Counted from the stretch's first letter, positions 9,066 to 18,336 are shown. The stretch: DNA of 64,000 nucleotides from Pelagirhabdus alkalitolerans (GCF_900096905.1 NZ_FMYI01000006.1:113921-177920), one strand, 5' to 3'. Program-made: numbers and translations. The notes: generated by a model not told the origin, from the sequence alone.

Positions 9066-11546
9066 GTTTTAGTACTCTGTGATTTTAGGTATTAATGAGA
9101 CAGAACGATTAGAAGATATTAAACTGGATTTGTTTTAGTACTCTGTGATTTTAGGTATTAATGAGACAAGATATAGGTTTTAATTATCATAATATGCGTT
9201 TTAGTACTCTGTGATTTTAGGTATTAATGAGACCTTATTTTATCTTGAATCTCTTCGCTATTGAGTTTTAGTACTCTGTGATTTTAGGTATTAATGAGAC
9301 TCATCTAGGACGGATAATGAAAGAAACTTGGTTTTAGTACTCTGTGATTTTAGGTATTAATGAGACGTACTTATTATCAAGCTCGTTCATATTTGGGTTT
9401 TAGTACTCTGTGATTTTAGGTATTAATGAGACATTCAGCTTGTTTTAAACTCTCTTGCGGATGTTTTAGTACTCTGTGATTTTAGGTATTAATGAGACTG
9501 GGACGCACCTTTTCTTAGTTGAAAACAGTTTTAGTACTCTGTGATTTTAGGTATTAATGAGACGTTTTGCTTCTTTAAAAGCAGTTAGAAAAGGTTTTAG
9601 TACTCTGTGATTTTAGGTATTAATGAGACATCCACCGCTTTATTTAGAAGCTAGAATTTGTTTTAGTACTCTGTGATTTTAGGTATTAATGAGACTGGAG
9701 CTTTAGGCATGAGTGGTCCAGTCGGTGTTTTAGTACTCTGTGATTTTAGGTATTAATGAGACCGTCCAACCCTCTTTTGAGTCGCCGACATGGTTTTAGT
9801 ACTCTGTGATTTTAGGTATTAATGAGACTAGTATAGGGGGTTCTACATAATTCAATTTGTTTTAGTACTCTGTGATTTTAGGTATTAATGAGACTGCAAT
9901 GACATGATCACCCATTCCTTGTAAGTTTTAGTACTCTGTGATTTTAGGTATTAATGAGACGCGTAACTATTTACATCAAACGCATGATGAGTTTTAGTAC
10001 TCTGTGATTTTAGGTATTAATGAGACGTTGGAGCTGGGTGGAAGTGAGCGATGTCAGTTTTAGTACTCTGTGATTTTAGGTATTAATGAGACGAGAACAG
10101 TCGGTTGTTATTGAGGAAATGCGTTTTAGTACTCTGTGATTTTAGGTATTAATGAGACCTTTCATAAGATATTGGTAGATTCGGGTCAGTTTTAGTACTC
10201 TGTGATTTTAGGTATTAATGAGACACTATAATGAGCATATCGTTCACCGAGTGTGTTTTAGTACTCTGTGATTTTAGGTATTAATGAGACTAAAAGACCA
10301 AATCACGTATACAGACATGGGTTTTAGTACTCTGTGATTTTAGGTATTAATGAGACGTTAAGATCAGAGATTCAGCTACGAAAAGAGTTTTAGTACTCTG
10401 TGATTTTAGGTATTAATGAGACGCCTTCGCTACGGGCTTCCGCCCGAAATCAGTTTTAGTACTCTGTGATTTTAGGTATTAATGAGACGCACCTGACCAG
10501 TCGCCAGTTATCATCTGCGTTTTAGTACTCTGTGATTTTAGGTATTAATGAGACTCTGGCCTATGGATAATCGGAACTAACAAGTTTTAGTACTCTGTGA
10601 TTTTAGGTATTAATGAGACCGCATGGCGCATTTCTTGCAGATAATCAGAGTTTTAGTACTCTGTGATTTTAGGTATTAATGAGACCACCGCCGAAGAAGT
10701 CTCTGAAATAAGCCTGTTTTAGTACTCTGTGATTTTAGGTATTAATGAGACGAAATTTCCCCGGAAGAAAGCAATTGTAACGTTTTAGTACTCTGTGATT
10801 TTAGGTATTAATGAGACCGTGAAAATGGCTACTTAATCGCTAAAGGGCGTTTTAGTACTCTGTGATTTTAGGTATTAATGAGACTAAGTAAGAAAGATAA
10901 CGATAAGGCTTACGGTTTTAGTACTCTGTGATTTTAGGTATTAATGAGACATGACAAAATGGGTAGAAAAAGTGTACGTGGTTTTAGTACTCTGTGATTT
11001 TAGGTATTAATGAGACCAACAACAATCAGCGAATCAGATATCACAGGTTTTAGTACTCTGTGATTTTAGGTATTAATGAGACTAGTCGAAACAATTAAAT
11101 ACTTACATAATAGTTTTAGTACTCTGTGATTTTAGGTATTAATGAGACCCATGGCATTACTCGGTTGACGATAAAGAAGGTTTTAGTACTCTGTGATTTT
11201 AGGTATTAATGAGACTGGAGACGAAGGGATTCTATTACAAACCAAGTTTTAGTACTCTGTGATTTTAGGTATTAATGAGACGTGAACGTAATCAACCTAA
11301 ACAGAAATACAGTTTTAGTACTCTGTGATTTTAGGTATTAATGAGACATTGTGACAGAGTCTTTTGCTTATATTCGTGTTTTAGTACTCTGTGATTTTAG
11401 GTATTAATGAGACTTGCGCTCTACATAAGCGCTAACGTACCGTGTTTTAGTACTCTGTGATTTTAGGTATTAATGAGACATGATTGATTATTAGTTACCA
11501 AGCTCAACAGGTTTTATTACTATACACGTGTAGGCATTTTTCAAGT
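9066..11546 (+). CRISPR. Type II-A CRISPR array, 37 intact repeats plus one degenerate terminal repeat
   Basis: The 36-bp repeat begins GTTTTAGTACTCTGTG and ends GGTATTAATGAGAC. The first copy is 9066-9101 and the last intact copy 11444-11479; a decayed copy begins at 11511. I count 37 spacers: most are 30 nt, two are 29 (from 9499 and 10555) and five are 31 (from 9234, 9696, 10818, 11149 and 11480). The intact repeats look identical to each other. Decay at the far end and the cas genes at the near end place the leader at 9065. No duplicated spacer was seen. Confidence 0.98.
11511..11546 (+). repeat. Degenerate terminal CRISPR repeat
   Basis: Begins GTTTTATTACT and keeps TAGG at the expected place, but the middle and 3' end have diverged. 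This is typical of the oldest, leader-distal repeat and marks the array's end. Confidence 0.8.
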
Positions 11547-11627
11547 AGTGTAGATTTTTCAGAGTATGAGAGGGTGTGATGAATTGCCTTATTTTATATT
11601 TGGACTGTTTGGTTTAATTTTTTTATC

Positions 11628-11888
11628 TTGGGCTATCTGATTCAAAGATATCAAATGGCGGATTTAGTCATTGGTTTTAAGAAAGAAAAGCATGATAGAG
11701 AGGAGTTCACTCGTTTATTTGGGCATATTTTCATTTTTTTAGGTGTTTTAGTCATGATTATTTCGCTTATATTTTTCTTGCTTGATTCGATTATGCAACC
11801 ATTGGATATGGACTTGTTCTTAATATATATCATTTTTTTCTTCTCCTCTCATCTACTCGCATCCGCAAAATTTTATATCAAACTTTGA
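11628..11888 (+). CDS. Small membrane protein, DUF3784-like, 5' end doubtful
   Basis: 86 aa from a TTG codon, with two or three hydrophobic segments and a FTRLFGHIFIFLGVL stretch resembling DUF3784 proteins. There is no ribosome site before the TTG. A good one (GAGGGTG) precedes an ATG at 11579 in another frame. Reading upstream from the TTG in frame gives a further hydrophobic helix back to an ATT at 11583, so the true gene may start there or may carry a one-base frameshift just after the ATG. Function unknown; possibly a decayed gene beside the array. Confidence 0.4.
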   Translation: MGYLIQRYQMADLVIGFKKEKHDREEFTRLFGHIFIFLGVLVMIISLIFFLLDSIMQPLDMDLFLIYIIFFFSSHLLASAKFYIKL

Positions 11889-12016
11889 TAATATCCTCTT
11901 TGAAAGCTGGATGAATCGATCAACCTTTGTCAATGATCAAATAGATTGTTGGTATTTGGTTGTTTTTTAGATTACACTATATGAATGGAGTTACATTTAT
12001 GAAGGGGTGGGTGTAC

Positions 12017-12613
12017 ATGATGCAAGCTATTAATCCAAGTCATTTATCAGGAAAAGAGAATTATAAGTTTCTAATCGGAAGTGTTATACCAAGACCGATT
12101 GCATTTGTAACATCCCTAAGTGAAGATGGGGTTTTAAACGGCGCGCCGTATAGTTTTTTTAATGTTGTATCTAGCGAGCCGCCGATGATTTCAATTGCGG
12201 TTCAACGAAAAGATCAAGTGATCAAGCATACAGCTCAAAATAGCATTTTACAAAAAGAATTTGTTGTACATATTGTGGATGAAACGTGGGTTGAGAAAAT
12301 GAACCATACATCTGCAACATTGCCCTATACAGAGAGTGAAGTGAAAAAGGCAGCTCTGACAGAAATACCGAGTGATTTAATTAACACACCAGGTGTAAAA
12401 GAAGCGAAGATCCGTATGGAATGTAAGTTGTATGATCATATCGAATTGCCAACGACCGATTTGTTGTTAGGTGAGGTCGTACGTTATCATATAAATTCAG
12501 AATTATACGAAAGTGGTCGAATTGATAGGGATCAACTCGATCCCATTAGCCGATTAGCAGGGAATGACTATGCTAAGATCGGAGAGGCGTTTGAAATTAA
12601 ACGGCCTTTATAA
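12017..12613 (+). CDS. Flavin reductase family protein (FMN-binding, YwrF-like)
   Basis: 198 aa from the ATG at 12017, placed after GGGGTGG; upstream in-frame starts lack a ribosome site. The sequence IPRPIAFVTSLSEDGVLNGAPYS (split here as IPRPIAFVTS and NGAPYS) is the FMN-binding signature of the DIM6/NTAB flavin-reductase family. Such proteins bind FMN and use or supply reduced flavin; the physiological partner is unknown. It may form a transcript with the cysteine-cluster protein 26 nt downstream. Confidence 0.85.
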   Translation: MMQAINPSHLSGKENYKFLIGSVIPRPIAFVTSLSEDGVLNGAPYSFFNVVSSEPPMISIAVQRKDQVIKHTAQNSILQKEFVVHIVDETWVEKMNHTSATLPYTESEVKKAALTEIPSDLINTPGVKEAKIRMECKLYDHIELPTTDLLLGEVVRYHINSELYESGRIDRDQLDPISRLAGNDYAKIGEAFEIKRPL

Positions 12614-12639
12614 GATAAATAGATAGGAGTATTATATAA

Positions 12640-13371
12640 ATGGCTTTTCCAACTTTAAATGAAGTAGAAGAAAAATGTCACCAATTATCACAACACTATG
12701 AGATAGACGATGAACGTTTTTTCTCCATTATCGAACATTGGGACGAGAGTGATGGATCAGCTGATGAGAAGTTGATGAAATCATTTCAAGCCTTATTAAA
12801 TCAAGTCAGTGTTGAAATGGATAAGATGGATCAATTTATGAATATGACGCCAACCTGTCAAATGGGGTGTGCCTTTTGTTGTTACTTTCCTATTATCGTA
12901 ACTGAATTGGAAGCGAAGTTAATTATACAAGCGATTCACGATATGCCACCAGCACGAAAAAATAAAATCATCAACAATTTAAAACAATATGAGCATGATC
13001 AAAAAGAAAAGTTGATGGTTGCACGCTCTATTGATTTTAAGGAACACGATGCCTTTAAAGCAAAGTATCGTCAACTCGATTTGCCTTGTCCGTTACTTGA
13101 CCTGGAAACCAATGCGTGTCTCGCTTATGAAGTGCGTCCGATTCCGTGTCGAACATATGTGAATTACTTAGATCCGAAAATTTGTGAGAATGAACGGATG
13201 CCGAATGAAACAGTTAGTTTTGACTTTTTATATCACCCATACTTTGAAGCGTTTAATACATTTCTTCAGTGGTTATATGAAGATGGGGAAGAGACAACAG
13301 TCGATTATCCAACTGATTTATTTAAAGAAGATTACTTAATCAACTGGATAAGCGCAGATATTTTTAGTTAA
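12640..13371 (+). CDS. YkgJ family cysteine-cluster protein
   Basis: 243 aa with CQMGCAFCC near residue 70 and a second cluster CPLLDLETNACLAYEVRPIPCR around residues 149-170 (written in full it is 22 residues; the key residues are its three cysteines). This spacing defines the YkgJ/UPF0153 family, thought to bind zinc or an iron-sulfur cluster. No enzymatic role is established. It ends at a strong terminator shared with ktrB. Confidence 0.8.
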   Translation: MAFPTLNEVEEKCHQLSQHYEIDDERFFSIIEHWDESDGSADEKLMKSFQALLNQVSVEMDKMDQFMNMTPTCQMGCAFCCYFPIIVTELEAKLIIQAIHDMPPARKNKIINNLKQYEHDQKEKLMVARSIDFKEHDAFKAKYRQLDLPCPLLDLETNACLAYEVRPIPCRTYVNYLDPKICENERMPNETVSFDFLYHPYFEAFNTFLQWLYEDGEETTVDYPTDLFKEDYLINWISADIFS

Positions 13372-13373
13372 AT

Positions 13374-13411
13374 AAAGCATGGCTTCATAATAGAATATGA
13401 AGCCATGCTTT
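13374..13411. terminator. Bidirectional terminator between the YkgJ-family gene and ktrB
   Basis: A 16-bp perfect inverted repeat (AAAGCATGGCTTCATA and its complement, 13374-13389 and 13396-13411) with A and T runs outside. Confidence 0.9.
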
Positions 13412-13414
13412 TTA

Positions 13415-14749
13415 TCATCCAGTGAAGATACGTCCTTTAGGATACGATATTTTTGGTGCAGATGTTTTGGCGAGTGCAAAGGCAATTGTTAATGGCCCAA
13501 CACGTCCGATAAACATTAAGACCATAATAACCAGTTTTCCAATCGTGGACAGTTGATCTGTGATGCCGACAGACAATCCGACCGTTCCAAATGCAGAGAA
13601 AGATTCAAAAATTAAAGCGATAATCGGTAGGTTTTCTGTTAGCGATAAGATAAATATTGAGAAAAAGACAAAAAACAAGCTCATAATGATAATTGATAAT
13701 GAGCGGTGAACGATTTCTAAGGGCACACGTCTTTTAAACATACGCACTTCATTACGTCCTCGTAAGTAAGCATAAACGGCTGCCAAAATGATGACGAATG
13801 TTGTGACCTTAATACCGCTTCCTGTCGAAGCACTACCGGCTCCAATAAACATGAGAAAAACCGTAAATAATAACGTCGATTCATTCATAGTACTATAATC
13901 CAATGTATTAAAACCAGCAGTTCGTGGTGTGATAGCTTGAAAATAACTTGTCCAAAATTGATCACCTGAAGATAAAGCACCCAGTGTTTCTGGGTTTTGA
14001 AATTCAAGTAAGAAAAAACTAAAGATGGCGATCACATTAATGAAGAATGTCCCAACAAGCATAACTTTAGTATGCAGTGCATAATGCCGAAATGATTTTC
14101 GTTCAAATAATTCATACAAAACGGTAAAGCCAATCCCGCCTGTGATAAATAAGAACGTGATGGTTAAGTTAACAACAGGACTTGTTGCATAACCCGATAA
14201 ACTGTCTGACCAGAGACTAAATCCAGCGTTATTAAAGGCTGAAATAGCGTGAAATAAACTGTTGAATACACCTTGAGCGAATCCGTATTCAGGTACCCAC
14301 TTAAACGATAGAATAACCGTTGCAATCAACTCAGTTCCCACAGCAAAGAAAAATAAAGCTTTGATTAAGCGAACAACGCCCCCCATCGAGTTTTGGTTCA
14401 GTGACTCTTGGATGAGAAGACGCTCCTTTAATCCTATTCGTTTTCCGAGTAACAAAATGCTCATGACAGCGAATGTCATCAACCCTAGTCCACCGATTTG
14501 TATCAAAACCATTAAAATGATTTGACCAAAATGAGTGAAGGCACCACCTGTATCAACAACGACTAATCCAGTAACGGTGACGGCTGATGTAGCTGTAAAT
14601 AAAGCATCTAACCATGAAAGGTACTCGGTTGTGGAAATGGGCAGTTTTAATAATAATGTGCCAATAAGAATGATAACAAAGAACCCAGCAGCCAAGACTT
14701 GCGGGGGTGAAAGCTCGTGTTTTTTCATTGTATACAACAAGTTTTTCAT
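13415..14749 (-). CDS. ktrB: Potassium transporter membrane subunit KtrB (TrkH family)
   Basis: 444 aa with paired membrane helices and four P-loop filters: TVTGL near residue 60, NNAGF near 175, RTAGF near 277 and GTVGL near 391. The glycine in each forms the K+ filter. It takes up K+ in a Na+-dependent manner when gated by KtrA. Its start overlaps the ktrA stop by 4 nt, so the two subunits are co-translated. Confidence 0.93.
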   Translation of the reverse strand: MKNLLYTMKKHELSPPQVLAAGFFVIILIGTLLLKLPISTTEYLSWLDALFTATSAVTVTGLVVVDTGGAFTHFGQIILMVLIQIGGLGLMTFAVMSILLLGKRIGLKERLLIQESLNQNSMGGVVRLIKALFFFAVGTELIATVILSFKWVPEYGFAQGVFNSLFHAISAFNNAGFSLWSDSLSGYATSPVVNLTITFLFITGGIGFTVLYELFERKSFRHYALHTKVMLVGTFFINVIAIFSFFLLEFQNPETLGALSSGDQFWTSYFQAITPRTAGFNTLDYSTMNESTLLFTVFLMFIGAGSASTGSGIKVTTFVIILAAVYAYLRGRNEVRMFKRRVPLEIVHRSLSIIIMSLFFVFFSIFILSLTENLPIIALIFESFSAFGTVGLSVGITDQLSTIGKLVIMVLMFIGRVGPLTIAFALAKTSAPKISYPKGRIFTG

Positions 14750-15411
14750 AAAATCACCGCTTTTTTAAATCGTGCAATATCTTTTTTATGCCCTAATAGA
14801 ATTAAGACATTTTGTTTACACAGCTCATAATCGGGTGAAGGGTTAATGTCAATTTGTCCCTCGTATTTAAGACCGATTAAGGTGATGCCGTATTTACCTC
14901 TTAAATCAATCGTTGCGATCGTCTCTCCGCATAATTGTTTTGAGGGTTTAATCTCTACGATACTGTAATCATTGGATAATTCGATATAGTCCAATAAATG
15001 GCCGTTAATAAGCTGTCTAACGAGCCTTGATGCTGTATCTTGTTCAGGGTGAATGACTAAATCAGCATCAATTTTTTCAAGTATTTTTGTATGGTAATCA
15101 TTAGTTGATTTGACCCAGACGTTTTTGACGTCAAAATCTTTTAAAATAAGTGTTGTTAGAATACTCGCTTGAATATTCTCACCAATTGCGACGATAACAT
15201 AATCGAAATTTTTGATTCCGAGTGCTTTTAATTCTTTGTCATCTGTCGCATCACAAGCAACGGCATGTGTCGCTGTATCTCGAAATTCATTAACGAGACG
15301 TTCATTTTTATCGATCACGAGTACATCGTGTCCTTTTTGAATAAGTGATTTAGCAACACCCGTTCCGAATTGTCCGAGTCCGATGATCGCTAATTGTTTT
15401 GGCTTAGCCAT
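14746..15411 (-). CDS. ktrA: Potassium uptake regulatory subunit KtrA (RCK protein)
   Basis: 221 aa. An RCK_N Rossmann domain begins at once (IIGLGQFGTGVA, residues ~9-20, with the dinucleotide acid D35) and an RCK_C domain follows (about 135-221). It binds ATP/ADP, and probably c-di-AMP through RCK_C as in relatives, and gates KtrB. The ribosome site is AGGGGG. Being adjacent to ktrB it is named KtrA rather than the unlinked paralogue KtrC. Confidence 0.92.
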   Translation of the reverse strand: MAKPKQLAIIGLGQFGTGVAKSLIQKGHDVLVIDKNERLVNEFRDTATHAVACDATDDKELKALGIKNFDYVIVAIGENIQASILTTLILKDFDVKNVWVKSTNDYHTKILEKIDADLVIHPEQDTASRLVRQLINGHLLDYIELSNDYSIVEIKPSKQLCGETIATIDLRGKYGITLIGLKYEGQIDINPSPDYELCKQNVLILLGHKKDIARFKKAVIL

Positions 15412-15467
15412 TTTTTTGCCCCCTATCTCGAGGTGAATTACTACTGTGAATTCCCTTAACTACAAGT

Positions 15468-15495
15468 AATTTACTCCTGTTTGTCTTGAAAGTCA
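15468..15495 (-). promoter_or_regulatory. Promoter of ktrAB
   Basis: On the minus strand TTGACT (15495-15490) and TAAATT (15473-15468), spacing 16. The leader would be only ~50 nt, too short for the ydaO-type c-di-AMP riboswitch that controls ktrAB in B. subtilis. Confidence 0.55.
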
Positions 15496-15626
15496 ATAGC
15501 TGAAAGATAATCGATCGTACGTTTATAAAATTAAATAATTGAAGACTTTTCTAATAGGTTTTGAATTTTACCTATAAGGGTATTAAAGACTATGACTAAA
15601 ATATTAGAAAAGCGGGGAACACCATC

Positions 15627-17111
15627 ATGTCAAACATAGAAAACAAAGATTATTTTGAATTAAAGGCGTCTAAATCGCTAACAATTTTACTGACGAGTTT
15701 AATTATTTTGTCTTATCCAGTCCTTATTATATTCCAACAGATGGAATTTATCACATTTTCAGCGCTTGCTATTTACATAGGTACGACATTACTCGTCGCC
15801 TTGTCTCTTTATAGTGTTTATCACTTTTTCGGGTCGAGAGGATGGACAAAATATGCGATTGTTACTCTATCATATATTATTGCCTTTTTAGTTATTGCGA
15901 TTTTACCTGCGATTACTGCCTTTAGCGTTGTTTATTTGTATTTAATTATTTCGATGTTGTATTTAAATCGAAAAGTTATTGTATTATCAGGAGTGCTTGG
16001 TGTTTTGTCGCTTGTTGCCATACTATTACTAGAAACCGTTGACCTTTCGAATATCTTTGATCTATCTGTTTTATTTGTGATCTATTTAATGAGTGTAAGT
16101 GCAGCGTATTTCGTTTCAGCAAGTGGAGAGGCATTGGTTCACAATGTAAGTGAAAAGGCAGAAGAAGCTAATCATCAAACAGATCGCGTTCAAACGGTTG
16201 TTGAAGAAGCTAAACGTTCAGTCGCTCAATTAACAGAAGGGACGCGATCTTTAGAAAAAACGAGTGATTCCCTTGTAAAATCGTCTGAGGAAATTCAATT
16301 AGCTGTAGATGAGATAGCAAAAAGTACATCGAATCAAGCAGAGGATACTGAATCTGGGGCGGAACATGTCGGTGAATTAGGCAAGTTATTAACAACAAAT
16401 GAAACATATTTAACCGATTTAACCGAATCAACAAATAAAGCAAGAGAACTAAGAGCATCATCTTCAGAAAAAATGTCGAGTTTAACTGAGAATACGAACG
16501 AAAGCATTGAATCGATCATAACTATTGATGAGAAAATTCGAATGACGAGTGAGAGAGTAAGTGAGATTGAAAAAGCAAGTGGGGAAATTGCAAGTATTGC
16601 CGACCAAACGAATTTACTCGCGCTAAACGCCTCCATTGAAGCGGCAAGAGCTGGAGAGAGTGGTAAAGGATTTGCGGTTGTAGCCGATGAAATTCGAAAA
16701 CTAGCCGAAGAGTCAACTCGCTTTAATAAAGATATTGAAGATATTATTAAGGAATTAACAATGCAAACGGATGACACAGTCGCGACTGTTTCTCAAGTAA
16801 AATCACTTGCGGATGAACAACAAGATAGCTTAAATGAAACAAATCAAAAATTTGATTCTTTATCAAACACACTACAACACGTAGAATCAGTCATCCAATC
16901 TGTTTCGGAAACGGGTAAAGAAATGAAAGTGAAAACGGATGAAATGATTGATATTATGCAGTCACTATCAGCTGTTTCAGAAGAAAATGCATCCACAACA
17001 GAAGAAGTGACAGCATCAATTGAACAACAAACACACGCAATTGGAACCATTTCAGATGATGTGAATCAATTGAATACGATTGCAAAACAATTAGAGAGTG
17101 TTGTGGAATAA
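15627..17111 (+). CDS. Methyl-accepting chemotaxis protein without an extracellular sensor
   Basis: 494 aa. About six hydrophobic helices fill residues ~15-165 with only short loops, so there is no external ligand domain. A long coiled-coil signalling domain follows, with the hairpin tip ASIADQTNLLALNASIEAAR near residue 328. It probably senses membrane or cytoplasmic state and controls CheA. The ribosome site is GCGGGG. No adjacent che genes are present, though a CheY-like gene lies 28 kb away. Confidence 0.92.
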   Translation: MSNIENKDYFELKASKSLTILLTSLIILSYPVLIIFQQMEFITFSALAIYIGTTLLVALSLYSVYHFFGSRGWTKYAIVTLSYIIAFLVIAILPAITAFSVVYLYLIISMLYLNRKVIVLSGVLGVLSLVAILLLETVDLSNIFDLSVLFVIYLMSVSAAYFVSASGEALVHNVSEKAEEANHQTDRVQTVVEEAKRSVAQLTEGTRSLEKTSDSLVKSSEEIQLAVDEIAKSTSNQAEDTESGAEHVGELGKLLTTNETYLTDLTESTNKARELRASSSEKMSSLTENTNESIESIITIDEKIRMTSERVSEIEKASGEIASIADQTNLLALNASIEAARAGESGKGFAVVADEIRKLAEESTRFNKDIEDIIKELTMQTDDTVATVSQVKSLADEQQDSLNETNQKFDSLSNTLQHVESVIQSVSETGKEMKVKTDEMIDIMQSLSAVSEENASTTEEVTASIEQQTHAIGTISDDVNQLNTIAKQLESVVE

Positions 17112-17139
17112 AAAAGCCGATCTTTTGATCGGCTTTTTT
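17110..17139. terminator. Bidirectional terminator, chemoreceptor and guaC
   Basis: 13-bp stem AAAAAAGCCGATC / GATCGGCTTTTTT with loop TTTT. Confidence 0.9.
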
Positions 17140-17143
17140 GTGA

Positions 17144-18127
17144 TTAATACACTTTGTCTCCATTAAATATAGAGTTTTTAACGACAACATAGTCCACGTT
17201 ACGAATTGCCATTAATGACTGGCCACCAGCGTATGAAATGGATGATTGTAAGTCTTGTTCAATTTCAGTTAACGTATCTTGAAGAGGTCCACGATATTCC
17301 ACGTGCATTTTCTTACCTTCGACGTTCTTTTTCTCGCCTTTTTGAAATTCAGACGCAGAACCGAAATATTCTTTATATAATTGACCATTGACTTCAACGG
17401 TTTCACCTGGTGATTCTTCATGCCCAGCAAAAAGTGAACCGATCATAACCATTGAGGCGCCAAAGCGAATGGATTTTGCAATGTCTCCATGCGTTCGAAT
17501 TCCACCGTCAGCAATAACAGGCTTGCTTGCAGCTTTAGCACACCATCTGAGTGCAGCTAATTGCCAACCACCTGTTCCAAACCCTGTTTTAACTTTCGTA
17601 ATACATACTTTACCAGGTCCAATTCCCACTTTCGTTGCATCAGCTCCTGCATGTTCAAGTTCACGCACAGCTTCTGGTGTTCCAACATTCCCTGCGATCA
17701 CAAAACTTGAAGGGATTTGTTCTTTAATAAAAGTGATCATTTCCATGACTGCATTTGAATGTCCATGTGCAATATCGATCGTAATAAATTCTGGTATCAA
17801 TTGTTCTTCAGCTAAATGACGAATGAAATCATATTCTTCAGGTTTAACACCAACGCTAATAGAAGCAATCAATTCTTCTTTGTGCATATCACGAATAAAC
17901 TGCTCACGTGTTTCGGGCTCAAACCGGTGCATGATATAAAAGTAGCCATTTTTAGCTAAAAAGTGAGCGATTCTTTCATCAATAATCGTTTGCATATTGG
18001 CAGGGACGACTGGCAAACGAAATGTATGTCCCCCTAAAGTAACTTCTGTGTCACACTCAGAACGACTATTTACAATACATTTTGCGGGAATGAGTTGGAT
18101 ATCTTCATAATCAAATACATTTTCCAT
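17144..18127 (-). CDS. guaC: GMP reductase GuaC
   Basis: 327 aa, the size of Firmicute GuaC. The catalytic-loop cysteine is in GPGKVCITK (about residue 176), and GGWQLAALRW and IADGGIRTHGDIAKS are family signatures separating it from IMP dehydrogenase; CBS domains are absent. It reduces GMP to IMP with NADPH, recycling guanine nucleotides. The ribosome site is AGAGGTG. A strong promoter and PurBox-like repeats upstream suggest PurR control. Confidence 0.93.
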   Translation of the reverse strand: MENVFDYEDIQLIPAKCIVNSRSECDTEVTLGGHTFRLPVVPANMQTIIDERIAHFLAKNGYFYIMHRFEPETREQFIRDMHKEELIASISVGVKPEEYDFIRHLAEEQLIPEFITIDIAHGHSNAVMEMITFIKEQIPSSFVIAGNVGTPEAVRELEHAGADATKVGIGPGKVCITKVKTGFGTGGWQLAALRWCAKAASKPVIADGGIRTHGDIAKSIRFGASMVMIGSLFAGHEESPGETVEVNGQLYKEYFGSASEFQKGEKKNVEGKKMHVEYRGPLQDTLTEIEQDLQSSISYAGGQSLMAIRNVDYVVVKNSIFNGDKVY

Positions 18128-18145
18128 TTATAACACCTCTAAATA

Positions 18146-18179
18146 CGAATATTTTTTAATATTTTTATAAAATCGTTCG
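18146..18179 (-). promoter_or_regulatory. PurR operator candidate (paired PurBoxes)
   Basis: CGAATATT at 18146-18153 and its inverted partner AATCGTTCG at 18171-18179 resemble PurBox halves (CGAAC followed by AT-rich bases). The spacing of about 18 nt is slightly wider than the usual 16-17. They lie just downstream of the guaC promoter. Confidence 0.5.
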
Positions 18180-18189
18180 ACCAATTTGT

Positions 18190-18218
18190 AATATACACGA
18201 TAAAAATCGATCTGTCAA
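18190..18218 (-). promoter_or_regulatory. Promoter of guaC
   Basis: TTGACA (18218-18213) and TATATT (18195-18190) on the minus strand, spacing 17: a near-consensus sigma-A promoter. Confidence 0.75.
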
Positions 18219-18239
18219 AGAAAAAACGATCGTTAATTG

Positions 18240-18260
18240 TTTTCCGTTAATAGAGGAAAA
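18240..18260 (+). promoter_or_regulatory. LicR operator candidate upstream of licR
   Basis: Perfect palindrome TTTTCC-N9-GGAAAA. The same arrangement occurs before both PTS operons (20302-20320 and 22398-22418). Confidence 0.55.
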
Positions 18261-18279
18261 GAATTAAACTCATCTAGTA

Positions 18280-18309
18280 TTGTAAACGCTTCACATAGTA
18301 AAGTAGAAT
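18280..18309 (+). promoter_or_regulatory. licR promoter with overlapping cre-like site
   Basis: TTGTAA (18280-18285) and TAGAAT (18304-18309), spacing 18. TGTAAACGCTTCAC at 18281-18294 is close to the CcpA cre consensus and covers the -35 box, so glucose repression of licR is likely. Confidence 0.55.
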
Positions 18310-18336
18310 GATAGATAAGAGAGGGAGTGACATTGA

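Noticed and set aside
9066..11479. Promoter inside each CRISPR repeat, as in Neisseria type II-C
   Set aside because: TATTAA in the repeat is a poor -10 without the extended TGn element, and no -35 fits at the right distance.
16210..17190. Several minus-strand frames opposite the chemoreceptor
   Set aside because: Antisense shadows of the coiled-coil coding sequence, rich in serine and leucine, without ribosome sites.
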